Below are positions 25,961 to 34,448 of a stretch of DNA of 34,690 bases, piece after piece; position 1 is the first letter of the stretch; every line of letters starts with the position of its first letter. The translations under genes were made by a program, and so were the position numbers. The stretch covers positions 1 to 34,690 of the forward strand of contig WRGA01000103.1 in the NCBI GenBank assembly GCA_009787405.1, written 5' to 3'. The notes beneath the pieces are model-generated. The model was not told the origin of the DNA. It saw only the letters and a list, made by a program, of their open reading frames with translations, and did not search any database. This DNA comes from Candidatus Azobacteroides sp. GTDB lineage: Bacteria; Bacteroidota; Bacteroidia; Bacteroidales; WRGA01.

Positions 25961-26950
25961 TTAAAATGCTTTGAATCCCATGATTTCGCGTACATCCTTG
26001 ATGGTTTTGGACGCACTTTCCCGCGCCTTCCCGGCGCCTTCGGTAATCACTTTGCGAAGACACTCATTGTCTGATCTGATATTGATAATTCGCTCTCGGA
26101 TCGGAGTCGTAACGGCAATAATATCTTCGGCCAATTGTTTTTTCAGGTCTCCGTAGCGGATTCCACAAGTGTTCCATTTTTCTTCGAAATAGGCAACCAC
26201 TTCCGGTTTTGATACCACCCGCAAAATGGTGAACAAATTTTCGATATAATCCGGTTTAACTTGATTCGGTTCGGTCGGCCCTTGATCCGTAAGCGCTTTT
26301 TTCACCTTCTTTTCGATGGTTTTTGCATCATCGTGCAAATAAATGCAATTGCCTTCGGATTTTCCCATTTTTCCGCTTCCGTCCAGTCCGGGAATTTTAA
26401 TTAATTCACTGCCGAAATTGTAAGCCGTCGGTTCCGGGAAAAAATCCACTCCGTATTTGCTGTTGAATCGTTTGGCATAATTGCGGGTCATTTCCAGATG
26501 CTGCTCCTGATCTTTTCCCACAGGTACCTTTAATGCCTTGTGAATGAGAATGTCGGCGGCTTGGAGAACCGGATAAGTCAGTAACCCGGCATTGACGTTG
26601 TGCGGATTTTGTCTGGCTTTTTCCTTGAATGAAACGGTTTTTGCCAATTCTCCCAAATAGGCGTGCATATTCAGCAGGAGATATAATTCCGCGATTTCTT
26701 TGACGTCGCTTTGCAGATAAATGGTCGCTTTGTCCGGATCCAATCCTGCCGCAAGATATTCTGAAAGTACATTCCGGACATTTTCGTGCAACATTTTGGG
26801 GTCGGGATGTGTAGTCAACGAGTGCCAGTCTGCAATGAAAAAAAAGCAGTTGTTTTCTTCCTGCATCTTGATGAAATTGACCAATGCCCCGTAATAATTT
26901 CCCAAGTGAAGATTCCCTGTGGGACGAATGCCGCTGAGAACTGTTTCCAT
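25961..26950 (-). CDS. trpS: Tryptophanyl-tRNA synthetase
   Basis: 329 residues, the size of bacterial TrpRS. This class I synthetase charges tRNA-Trp. The HIGH-type motif is GNLHLGNYYGAL (His15-Leu-Gly-Asn18) and the KMSKS-type loop is SGKMGKSEGN near 195. The tryptophan pocket region ADWHSLTTHPDP (about 40-51) and QVKPDYIENLFTIL are as expected, and the end RESASKTIKDVREIMGF is typical. No gap or missing motif. A good Bacteroides-type promoter with a flanking inverted repeat lies just upstream (26972-27022). The GH3 fusion gene is downstream on the same strand. Confidence 0.96.
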   Translation of the reverse strand: METVLSGIRPTGNLHLGNYYGALVNFIKMQEENNCFFFIADWHSLTTHPDPKMLHENVRNVLSEYLAAGLDPDKATIYLQSDVKEIAELYLLLNMHAYLGELAKTVSFKEKARQNPHNVNAGLLTYPVLQAADILIHKALKVPVGKDQEQHLEMTRNYAKRFNSKYGVDFFPEPTAYNFGSELIKIPGLDGSGKMGKSEGNCIYLHDDAKTIEKKVKKALTDQGPTEPNQVKPDYIENLFTILRVVSKPEVVAYFEEKWNTCGIRYGDLKKQLAEDIIAVTTPIRERIINIRSDNECLRKVITEGAGKARESASKTIKDVREIMGFKAF

Positions 26951-26971
26951 GTTTTCGTATCATTATTGTTA

Positions 26972-27022
26972 CAGCCGGCAAAAATACGAAAATAGAAAAC
27001 AGCAACCAAATGCTGCCGGCTG
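26972..27022 (-). promoter_or_regulatory. trpS promoter bracketed by a 9-bp inverted repeat
   Basis: On the minus strand, TTTG (27010-27007) and TATTTTTG (26986-26979) are separated by 20 bases, an excellent match to the Bacteroides -33/-7 consensus. Transcription should start near 26972, 22 bases before the ATG. Perfect inverted copies CAGCCGGCA (26972-26980) and TGCCGGCTG (27014-27022) flank the promoter, one overlapping the -7 box. This could be an operator, but no known regulator site was recognised. Confidence 0.55.
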
Positions 27023-27064
27023 CTCCGGTTCGGTGTTGATAATCGTATTTTCGGAGGTTTCGAT

Positions 27065-28072
27065 TCAATAGCAGATATCGACAAAAACGGGTAAATGATC
27101 GCTGTAACCTCCTTTATATATAGTGCCGGCGTAGGTGCGAAAGGGTCTTTTGCCGGTGCCGGACGGATCTTCTTCCATTAAAAAGTCGCCGGAAAATATT
27201 TTTCCCGAATTTTCTTTGACATGCAGGCGGTTGTTTTGATCGAGCAATCGACCGGAAACAATAATTTGATCGAGCATGTTCCATGTTCCTTTATATTTGT
27301 ATGAACCTTGTTTCGTTTTTATGTATTTGTAAAACAAATTATACAAGGATTCTTGATTGAACGGTTTCGACGGTTCACGAGCTTTCAATACATGATAGAG
27401 GCTTGCGTTGTCGGGACAGTCGTTAAAATCACCCATGATCAGGATGTTAGGTTTCGACCGGAAGGACATAACACTGTCGACACTGTGTTTAAGAACGGTC
27501 GCCACAAAATTGCGGGTTCCCTCCGAATTTTTCTCGCCTCCCGAACGAGACGGAAAATGACATACAAAAACGTCGAGCGTATCTCCCGATTGAACTTTTC
27601 CCGATACATGAAGAATATCGCGTGTTTTTTTGTTGTTCCGGAAACGAATGCGGATAGAATGGGTGGATAACAGTTTAAACAAGTCTCTTTGGTACAATAA
27701 TGCGACATCGATTCCCCGTTCGTCGGGAGAATTGGTCATGACATAACGATAGTTTTGGTTTTTCAAAGGCGACCGGGTGGTCAGGTCGGTCATCACCTTA
27801 TCATTTTCAACCTCACATAGTCCCACGAGAGCAGGAGTATTCCATTCCCCCACCGCGGTAATGATTTTGGCGATATGGGTTAGCTTTTGATTATAACGAT
27901 ATGGAGTCCATTTCCTTTCCGAGGAGGGTAAAAATTCGTGGTCATTTTTACCTTCGTCATGTTCACAATCAAATAAATTTTCGGTGTTGTAAAACATAAT
28001 CCGGAAAGAATTTTCCGAAAAAACAGCACCGGTAACAGAAAAAAATAAAAGAAACAGAAAATATTTGAACAT
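27065..28072 (-). CDS. Exported endonuclease/exonuclease/phosphatase family protein
   Basis: 335 residues. An N-terminal signal peptide (FKYFLFLLFFSVTGAVFS) is followed by an EEP (DNase I-like) fold with its metal and catalytic residues in order: FYNTENLFD (Asn), LCEVEN (Glu), GIDVALLY, VFVCHFPSR (His), IMGDFNDCPDN (Asp and Asn near 211) and the final GYSDHLPVFV (Asp-His). All catalytic positions are present, so it should be an active phosphodiesterase or nuclease outside the cytoplasm. The substrate could be DNA, a nucleotide or a phospholipid-like ester. The trpS promoter begins just after its stop, so it is probably transcribed separately from trpS. Confidence 0.85.
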   Translation of the reverse strand: MFKYFLFLLFFSVTGAVFSENSFRIMFYNTENLFDCEHDEGKNDHEFLPSSERKWTPYRYNQKLTHIAKIITAVGEWNTPALVGLCEVENDKVMTDLTTRSPLKNQNYRYVMTNSPDERGIDVALLYQRDLFKLLSTHSIRIRFRNNKKTRDILHVSGKVQSGDTLDVFVCHFPSRSGGEKNSEGTRNFVATVLKHSVDSVMSFRSKPNILIMGDFNDCPDNASLYHVLKAREPSKPFNQESLYNLFYKYIKTKQGSYKYKGTWNMLDQIIVSGRLLDQNNRLHVKENSGKIFSGDFLMEEDPSGTGKRPFRTYAGTIYKGGYSDHLPVFVDICY

Positions 28073-28091
28073 AAATATATCGTAAAAACCG

Positions 28092-28204
28092 GTTTATATT
28101 TTAAACGCGAAAGCGCAAAGGCGTGATTAAATTCTTTGCGACTTTGTGTCTTTGCATCTTTGTATTTAAAATAGTAAACATTAAATTCTGCCGCGTACTT
28201 AAAA
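28092..28204 (+). repeat. Composite intergenic repeat, copy 2
   Basis: Shares three blocks with 9728-9850 in the same order and orientation: TTTATATTTTAAAyGC, TTAAATTCTTTGCGACTTTG followed by TGyCTTTG, and TTAAATTCTGCC followed by two bases and GTACTTAA. Both copies also neighbour AACTCTTAA-type sequence (9701-9708; 28253-28260). Here it lies between two minus-strand genes rather than ahead of a + strand gene, so it is unlikely to be a promoter element of either. Confidence 0.75.
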
Positions 28205-28263
28205 ATGATATCACGTTATTTAATTCTCGATCTTAATAACTCTTAATTCTTAACTCTTAACTT

Positions 28264-29712
28264 TCAATATTCGTAGCATCCTAAATCCGGGCCTGCATCC
28301 TGAGTCCTGGATTTTCCCGTTATGTCGTAAGGATATTGATATCCGGTATTTTTATTTCCGTAATCACGGGCTGTGGAAATGGAATCCAACCGGAAATCAT
28401 ATTTATAATCATTTTTTTTATTCAGATATCGGAAATCGGGATTTTTATTCCATAACGTAGCGACGAAATCGGCATCGTCTTCACCGTTTGTACCCAGGAG
28501 GCAATAATCGAAATAGTGATTGAAAGGAGCCGGAACGGCGGTATTTTTGTATTCGTTGTCCAAAACGATTTCTCCGGAAGACGACGATGCCCATGAGCCG
28601 TAAATGATACAATTCAGGAAAGTAGCTTCTTCAACCGGGTACAAAACGACTTGATTGTCTCCGAAAACATTGTAGTTTTTGATGATAAGGGAGGCTGAAT
28701 TTCGTGCAGACAACGACATGTAGTTGGCCATGGTGCATTGGACAAATCTGCCGTTTCCGCCGAGAAGTTTTACGATGGCGCCTCCGGCATTCGAAAGCCG
28801 GCAATTTTCGGCCTGAATCTGATAATTAATGCCGGAAATGAGATTCCCGGTTACGTTATGTACAACAGAATTTTTCAATTGAATTTTAAGACGGGTGACA
28901 TCAGATGAATCGGACAAAATTCCGTAAGTTCCGTTTCGGATGTATACATGATCGAATTCATTGTCGTAGCTGTCGGACGATAATCGTATGCCGCCCCATT
29001 GTCCGGGAACAAGATCGTAGGATAGTCCTGAAAGCAACTCATCCGAACGGTCGCCTCGAAAAACCACCGGATCATCCCAAGTTCCCTTGGCTTTGATGCA
29101 TCCTTTCACTAACATGTTCGCTTTATCGTGGAAATAAAAATTTACACCTTGGTCAACGGATAATGTGGCTCCGGGAGCGACAACCAAGCTGTCGTAAATC
29201 AAAAACGGTTTTTGACCGGTAAGCAGCGTATCTCGATCGATTGTTTTTCCGCGCCAAATGTAAACATCTTGCCCGTAAGCGATCAGGGTTACAATTTGAG
29301 TCACTCCGTTGGTGATGAATATAATCGAATCATTGATCAGAATAGGATTGTCTTTGTCGGTCGGATTTACGTTTACTTCAACAAAAATAGACAAACTGTC
29401 TTTTCCGTTCAGTTCGATGTCTTCCACACTCGAATGGCCGCCCCAACCGTCGACATTAATATGAAAACCTGTTTTTTCGGCATTTGCGATGCGGACGGAA
29501 GATATTTTCAGCGCTTTTTTATTGTTATTATAAACCTTAAATTCCCGGGTTGAAGAACCGACGGTGGTAAATACCGTATCGAAACTTATGGTATCGGTCG
29601 AGAAAGACAATACGTCATTCGCATTCGTCGTAAAATCCAAATCATTGTTACAAGCAACAAACAAACTTGTAAAAGAAAGACTTAATAAGATGATATACAG
29701 TAGTTTTCTCAT
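28264..29712 (-). CDS. Beta-helix repeat lipoprotein, function unknown
   Basis: 482 residues with a lipoprotein signal (IILLSLSFTSLFVAC, lipidated Cys21). Residues about 30-150 look like an all-beta domain (VFTTVGSSTREFKVYNNNKKALKISSVRI resembles the Ig-like ASH/choice-of-anchor modules). From about 175 onward short beta repeats with Asn and Asp turns (NMLVKGCIKAKGTWDDPVVF, NEFDHVYIRNGTYGIL, LKNSVVHNVTGNLI, ENCRLSNAGGAIV) indicate a right-handed parallel beta-helix, the fold of pectate lyases and adhesins. It ends RTQDAGPDLGCYEY, a tail common in such Bacteroidetes proteins. No catalytic set can be named; surface binding or polysaccharide work is possible. It is monocistronic as far as can be seen. 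Confidence 0.82.
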   Translation of the reverse strand: MRKLLYIILLSLSFTSLFVACNNDLDFTTNANDVLSFSTDTISFDTVFTTVGSSTREFKVYNNNKKALKISSVRIANAEKTGFHINVDGWGGHSSVEDIELNGKDSLSIFVEVNVNPTDKDNPILINDSIIFITNGVTQIVTLIAYGQDVYIWRGKTIDRDTLLTGQKPFLIYDSLVVAPGATLSVDQGVNFYFHDKANMLVKGCIKAKGTWDDPVVFRGDRSDELLSGLSYDLVPGQWGGIRLSSDSYDNEFDHVYIRNGTYGILSDSSDVTRLKIQLKNSVVHNVTGNLISGINYQIQAENCRLSNAGGAIVKLLGGNGRFVQCTMANYMSLSARNSASLIIKNYNVFGDNQVVLYPVEEATFLNCIIYGSWASSSSGEIVLDNEYKNTAVPAPFNHYFDYCLLGTNGEDDADFVATLWNKNPDFRYLNKKNDYKYDFRLDSISTARDYGNKNTGYQYPYDITGKSRTQDAGPDLGCYEY

Positions 29713-30077
29713 AAATGTTTTGACAACGAAATCTAAAAACCGGCTATTTCCTTCATTGACCGGTTCTCCGGAATGATATTACAATAAAATAATCTTCTTA
29801 TAAAACAGTTTTTTTTCGGATTTATTGTAACTGAAAAAAATCGAAAGTTTTCGAGTATTTCTACAAAGGAAATGTTTTTTTTCGAGAAAATTCTCATGCC
29901 GGTTGTGAAATCTGATGTTTTTTAGTGTTAAATACAAGTATATATCATTGATAATTAAAATGATAGATTGATTTTTTACTAAGAGTATTATTTTTTTACT
30001 ATACGATAGGGGGTTTTTGTTGTAAAAACCTTGCGGATATAAAAAATATTTTTACCTTTGCAACCGCAAAACAAGAA
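29713..30077. other. AT-rich intergenic region ahead of the tRNA
   Basis: No gene is seen. The stretch separates the start of the beta-helix lipoprotein gene (minus strand) from the tRNA-Phe gene (+ strand) and must hold both promoters. Only the tRNA promoter (30030-30060) is recognisable. The sequence is AT-rich with long T runs. Confidence 0.6.
30030..30060 (+). promoter_or_regulatory. tRNA-Phe promoter
   Basis: CTTG (30030-30033) and TACCTTTG (30053-30060) are 19 bases apart. This matches the Bacteroides -33/-7 form (TTTG, 19-21, TAnnTTTG) with one mismatch. The start site would be close to 30068, ten bases before the mature tRNA. Confidence 0.6.
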
Positions 30078-30150
30078 GGTGCCATAGCTCAGTTGGTAGA
30101 GCAAAGGACTGAAAATCCTTGTGTCCCCGGTTCGATTCCTGGTGGCACCA
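30078..30150 (+). tRNA. tRNA-Phe (GAA)
   Basis: 73 bases fold as a full cloverleaf: acceptor GGTGCCA/TGGCACC, D arm GCTC/GAGC, anticodon stem AAGGA/TCCTT with loop CTGAAAA (anticodon GAA), a five-base variable loop, T arm CCCGG/CCTGG with TTCGATT, and discriminator A. The 3' CCA is not encoded in full. The middle T-stem pair is C-U (position 51 with 63), one non-pairing position. Its own promoter lies upstream and an intrinsic terminator follows. Confidence 0.96.
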
Positions 30151-30166
30151 CGAAAGCAAAAAGAAT

Positions 30167-30208
30167 AAAACTCCCGAAAGTCGCTGATTTTCGGGAGTTT
30201 TTGTTTTT
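30167..30208 (+). terminator. Intrinsic terminator after tRNA-Phe
   Basis: A 13-bp perfect stem, AAAACTCCCGAAA (30167-30179) with TTTCGGGAGTTTT (30189-30201), nine-base loop, followed by a T-rich tract. It should end tRNA transcription before the restriction-modification gene, which therefore needs its own promoter. Confidence 0.85.
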
Positions 30209-30261
30209 AGCAAAAAGCAACCGTAGTGAAAATTTGAACGTAAGGATTGGATAAAAATCAG

Positions 30262-30269
30262 TACCTTTG
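30262..30269 (+). promoter_or_regulatory. -7 promoter element of the defence operon
   Basis: TACCTTTG matches TAnnTTTG exactly. A TTTG at 30233-30236 is 25 bases upstream, longer than the usual 19-21, so the -33 match is poor. The start site would be near 30277, giving a leader of about 60 bases. Confidence 0.45.
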
Positions 30270-30338
30270 TGAGAAAAGATTAATGAGGTTAACAAAAACG
30301 CTGATAATAATTTTCACTATTGGAATACAGTAATAATT

Positions 30339-33300
30339 ATGGCAAATCCAACCGAAGATATAATACAATACATTGCTGAGCTCAATCTGATATACAAAGC
30401 GGGTAATGCTACCGAACATACCTATCGCCCCGCTTTGAAAGGATTGCTGGAAAAAATAACCACCGGTTTAACCGTTACCAATGAACCCAAACGTATTGCT
30501 TGCGGAGCGCCCGATTACATTGTTACCCGAAAAGAAATTCCGGTCGGATACATTGAAGCAAAAGATATAGGCATAGATTTAAACGGCAAAGCAAACAAAG
30601 CTCAGTTTGACCGCTACAAACAGTCGCTCGACAATCTGATAATTACCGATTATCTCACTTTTCAACTTTTTGAAAACGGAGAACCAATTACTTCCGTTAC
30701 CATTGCGAAAGCAGGAAAGACAGATATCGAACCTGATAAAACACAATTTGAGGCATTTGCAGCATTAATTCATCTTTTTACAGGTTACGAGGGACAAGGA
30801 ATACAAACTTCGTTACAGTTGTCAAAAGTAATGGCAGCCAAAGCGCGATTAATGGCAAATATTATCGAAAACGCATTAAACGATAATGAAAAGTCCGACA
30901 GTAACTCCTTAGACGGACAACTAAAAGGCTTCCGCGAAGTATTGATACACGATATTACCCATAAAGAATTTGCAGATATTTACGCTCAAACCATTGCCTA
31001 CGGCATGTTTGCCGCCAGACTCAACGACGAAACAGACGATACATTTACCCGAAGCAAAGCGGCGCAACTTATTCCTCACTCCAATCCGTTTTTGCGTAAA
31101 CTCTTTCAATACATTGCAGGTTACGACCTTGATGAGCGTATCCGCTGGGTAGTGGACGATTTGGCAGATTTGTTCAATCATGTGGATATCAATGCGATTA
31201 TCAAAGAATTTGACAAAGCCGATCATGACCCGATAATCCATTTTTACGAAACCTTTCTTGCCGAATATGACCCCGCTTTGCGTAAAAGCCGCGGAGTTTG
31301 GTACACACCGCAACCTGTGGTACAATTTATGGTTCAGGCTGTGGACGATATTCTAATACGGGATTTCGGACTTGCGCAAGGCTTGGCTGATGCCTCGAAG
31401 ATAAAACAAAAACAGCCTATCAAACAACAGGATGGCCGTATAACGGAAGAAGAAAAAGAATACCATCGCGTTCAAATTCTTGACCCGGCAACAGGTACAG
31501 GTACTTTTCTTGCAGGGGTTGTTCAAAATATCTATCAGTGTTTCAAAAATCAACAAGGAATGTGGCAAAGTTACGCACATGAACACTTGTTACCGCGCAT
31601 CAACGGCTTTGAAATCCTGATGGCATCGTATGCCATGGCACACCTGAAATTAGATATGCTGTTGCAACAAACAGGTTATAAATACCGTGGAAATGAACGG
31701 TTACACATTTATCTTACCAACAGTTTGGAAGAAGCGAGAGCCAAAACCGAAATCCCTTTTGCCCAATGGCTGAGCAACGAAGCAAACGAAGCTGCAAAAA
31801 TAAAAAACAACACGCCTGTTATGGTGGTGTTGGGAAATCCGCCGTATAGCGTTAGCAGTCAAAATAAAGGTCACTGGATAAACGATTTACTCAAAGATTA
31901 TAAACAGGGACTGAACGAAAAAAACATACAGCCACTTTCTGACGATTATATTAAGTTCATTCGTTATGGACAATATTTCATAGAAAAAAACGGTGAAGGA
32001 ATTTTGGCGTATATCTCTAATAACAGTTTTATAGATGGATTAATACACAGACAGATGCGTAAAAAATTACTTGAAACGTTTGATAAAATCTACATTCTTG
32101 ACTTACATGGCAATAGCAAGAAAAAGGAAGTTTGTCCCGATGGAAGTAAAGATGAAAATGTTTTTGATATTCAACAGGGAGTTTCTATTAATATATTTGT
32201 TAAAACCAGCCTTTCGACTTTACCTGCAAAGGTTTTTCATTGCGATTTGTATGGCTTTCGTAATAATAAATATGATTTTCTATTAAATAATACTCTGAAA
32301 TCAGTAAAATGGGAACAACTTAAATTTGAAGATGATAATTATTTCTTTGTGCCTAAGGATTTTTCATTTCAAAAAGAGTATGAAAAAGGATTTAAGATTG
32401 GTGAATTGTTTCCGATAAATTCGAGTGGTATCAAAACACAAAGGGACGATGCGTCTATTAAATTTACTCAGGAAGAATGCAATATTATAAAAAATGACAT
32501 TATAAACCTGTCAAATCAAGAATTAGCTCAAAAATATGGATTTGTTGATGTTAGAGATTGGACAATGAATGAAGCAAGAAAGGACTTACTAACTAACAGC
32601 ATTATATTCAATAAAATTCATTATCGTCCGTTTGATTTTCGTTTCATGAATTATACTGGAAAAACGAAAGGTGTTATGGGCTATCCTCGATTTGAGACCA
32701 TGAAACATTTTATTAAAGGTGAAAATTTAGGATTAATAACTTGTCGCCAACAAAGTACTTTTGATTTTCAGCATGTACTTATAACAAAAAATATAGCTGA
32801 TATGTGCAGCATTTCTTTGCAAACAAAAGAAACGGGCTATATTTTTCCTCTTTATCTTTATCCCGAAGCCGACAAACTTTTTTCAGACAAAAAACGCAAC
32901 CCTAACTTAAACGAAACCATTACCAATGCGCTATCTCAACAGACAGGATTACAATTTACCGAAGAAAAAGATGAAAACACCAATACTTTTGCTCCGATTG
33001 ATGTTCTGGATTACATTTATGCCGTTCTTCATTCGCCCACCTATCGCAAACGTTACAAAGAATTTCTGAAAGTAGATTTTCCGCGCGTACCTTATCCCGG
33101 AAATGCGGAACAATTTTGGGAATTGGTTAAATTGGGGGGCAAACTGCGTCGGTTGCACTTGTTAGAAGATGTATCCCCGCAACAAGGCATGGCAGATTTT
33201 CCTATTGCAGGAACAAATAAAATAGAAAAACCCGAATACTTTGATGATAAGGTTTACGTTAATAACACGCAATACTTCGACAACGTACCACCCGAAACAT

Positions 33301-33476
33301 GGAACTTTTACATTGGCGGTTATCAGCCCGCGCAAAAGTGGCTGAAAGATAGAAAAGGACGGACGTTAGGGTATGATGATATTCGGCATTATCAACTTAT
33401 TATTAGGGTGTTGAATGAAACGGGGGAGGTGATGAGGGAAGTGGATGAGATAAGGGAAAAGATAAAACATAGTTGA
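30339..33476 (+). CDS. Type ISP-like restriction-modification enzyme (nuclease-methyltransferase)
   Basis: 1045 residues, one chain with cutting and modifying parts. Residues about 50-80 hold a PD-(D/E)xK nuclease site (Asp59 in GAPDYIV; Glu73-Ala-Lys75 in GYIEAKD). The N6-adenine methyltransferase has motif I DPATGTGTFLAGV near 382 and catalytic Asn500-Pro-Pro-Tyr503 in VVLGNPPYS. A specificity and C-terminal region follows (about 600-1040; TRQQSTFDFQH, PFDFRFMNYTGKTKG, FYIGGYQPAQKWLKDRKGRTL) as in type ISP enzymes. Unlike LlaGI-type enzymes (about 1570 residues) there is no helicase between nuclease and methyltransferase, so it should act more like a type IIG enzyme. Residues about 508-844 are encoded by strikingly AT-rich DNA compared with both ends. 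The next gene starts one base after the stop. Confidence 0.9.
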   Translation: MANPTEDIIQYIAELNLIYKAGNATEHTYRPALKGLLEKITTGLTVTNEPKRIACGAPDYIVTRKEIPVGYIEAKDIGIDLNGKANKAQFDRYKQSLDNLIITDYLTFQLFENGEPITSVTIAKAGKTDIEPDKTQFEAFAALIHLFTGYEGQGIQTSLQLSKVMAAKARLMANIIENALNDNEKSDSNSLDGQLKGFREVLIHDITHKEFADIYAQTIAYGMFAARLNDETDDTFTRSKAAQLIPHSNPFLRKLFQYIAGYDLDERIRWVVDDLADLFNHVDINAIIKEFDKADHDPIIHFYETFLAEYDPALRKSRGVWYTPQPVVQFMVQAVDDILIRDFGLAQGLADASKIKQKQPIKQQDGRITEEEKEYHRVQILDPATGTGTFLAGVVQNIYQCFKNQQGMWQSYAHEHLLPRINGFEILMASYAMAHLKLDMLLQQTGYKYRGNERLHIYLTNSLEEARAKTEIPFAQWLSNEANEAAKIKNNTPVMVVLGNPPYSVSSQNKGHWINDLLKDYKQGLNEKNIQPLSDDYIKFIRYGQYFIEKNGEGILAYISNNSFIDGLIHRQMRKKLLETFDKIYILDLHGNSKKKEVCPDGSKDENVFDIQQGVSINIFVKTSLSTLPAKVFHCDLYGFRNNKYDFLLNNTLKSVKWEQLKFEDDNYFFVPKDFSFQKEYEKGFKIGELFPINSSGIKTQRDDASIKFTQEECNIIKNDIINLSNQELAQKYGFVDVRDWTMNEARKDLLTNSIIFNKIHYRPFDFRFMNYTGKTKGVMGYPRFETMKHFIKGENLGLITCRQQSTFDFQHVLITKNIADMCSISLQTKETGYIFPLYLYPEADKLFSDKKRNPNLNETITNALSQQTGLQFTEEKDENTNTFAPIDVLDYIYAVLHSPTYRKRYKEFLKVDFPRVPYPGNAEQFWELVKLGGKLRRLHLLEDVSPQQGMADFPIAGTNKIEKPEYFDDKVYVNNTQYFDNVPPETWNFYIGGYQPAQKWLKDRKGRTLGYDDIRHYQLIIRVLNETGEVMREVDEIREKIKHS

Positions 33477-33477
33477 T

Positions 33478-34401
33478 ATGAACGCAAATAAAATTTCAGA
33501 TATTACTCGTCGAAAAATATCTGACGAAATAATTTTTAGTAATATATATTATGGAGGTCTATTGACTGAACCAGAATTTTTATCGCGTTTATTTAATCTT
33601 AAAAATCTTCTTTCTCGTGATCATAGATACCGTAACGCCTACGATGACATTTATCAGCATACTGTAAACAATGACGATTATCCTGCTGATTGGATATATA
33701 GCGACCCTCGAATAAACTTATTATATTGTGAAGATGATAAGTATTTGGATTTTTTAATAGAAACGGTACACCCAAGAGTTCGTTCAAATCAAAATGAAAT
33801 AGAAAAACTATTAGAAATATACAATCGTCATTTAAATGCTGATGGTTTTGAGATTGTAAAAAATGGGGATATATCAGGAAAACCTATATTTTCAGGGCGC
33901 AAAAAAGGAGTAGGAGAAACACATTTTATCTCTCAAAAAAAAGAAATTAAAAAGTACTTAGATACAGAATATGTCAATAATAAAATCAAAATAATGACAG
34001 AATCTGTATATGAAAATACAGAACTTGCAATAGGTACAGCAAAAGAACTTCTTGAAACTACATGCAAATCAATTTTAAAATACAAAAATGTAGCTATTGA
34101 TACTAATTGGAATTTGGCTCAAATTATAAAAAAAACTTCAGAAAATCTTGATTTTTTACCTAATGGTGTTGACGAGGCTGTGAAAGTAGGAAAATCAATT
34201 AAGCAAATACTTCAAGGATTATCTTCGGTTGTGCATGGTGTTACAGAATTAAGAAATTCTTATGGAACAGGACATGGGAAAGACGCCGATTTTAAAGGGC
34301 TTGAAATGCCGTATGCAAAATTGTTAGTTGGAGTAGTTTCAGATATTGTTGTTTTTTATTTAACAATAAATAATGAAACAATAGAGCTTGTTGAAAATTA
34401 A
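33478..34401 (+). CDS. Abortive infection protein, AbiJ-like with Abi_C/HEPN end
   Basis: 307 residues. The N-terminal part (about 1-150: ISDITRRKISDEIIF, then GGLLTEPEFLSRLFNLKNL, then NAYDDIYQHTVNNDDYPADWIY, then FLIETVHPRVRSNQ, then DGFEIVKNGDISGKPIF) follows the AbiJ N-terminal domain pattern. The C-terminal part (about 185-305: AKELLETTCKSILKYKN, ILQGLSSVVHGVTELRNSYGTGHG) is an Abi_C domain. Arg259-Asn260 and His266 form an R-N-x5-H arrangement like the active site of HEPN ribonucleases, so RNA cleavage upon phage attack is likely. ATG 33478 is one base after the restriction-modification stop, so the two are co-expressed. The DNA is AT-rich, which fits recent transfer. Confidence 0.82.
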   Translation: MNANKISDITRRKISDEIIFSNIYYGGLLTEPEFLSRLFNLKNLLSRDHRYRNAYDDIYQHTVNNDDYPADWIYSDPRINLLYCEDDKYLDFLIETVHPRVRSNQNEIEKLLEIYNRHLNADGFEIVKNGDISGKPIFSGRKKGVGETHFISQKKEIKKYLDTEYVNNKIKIMTESVYENTELAIGTAKELLETTCKSILKYKNVAIDTNWNLAQIIKKTSENLDFLPNGVDEAVKVGKSIKQILQGLSSVVHGVTELRNSYGTGHGKDADFKGLEMPYAKLLVGVVSDIVVFYLTINNETIELVEN

Positions 34402-34448
34402 TAAAAGAGAATATGATGACAAAAAATAATAACATTAAAATATAAGAG

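Noticed and set aside
26406-27068. 220-residue minus-strand frame overlapping trpS
   Set aside because: It is the wrong phase of trpS and crosses the trpS promoter; the composition is Arg/Ser-rich shadow.
30089-30295. Minus-strand 68-residue frame ending in PPGIEPGTQGFSVLCST
   Set aside because: It is the antisense translation of the tRNA-Phe gene, a classic source of false proteins (the PPGIEPG tail).
34413-34445. Tiny frame MMTKNNNIKI before the third defence gene
   Set aside because: Only ten codons in AT-rich spacer; nothing suggests a real peptide.
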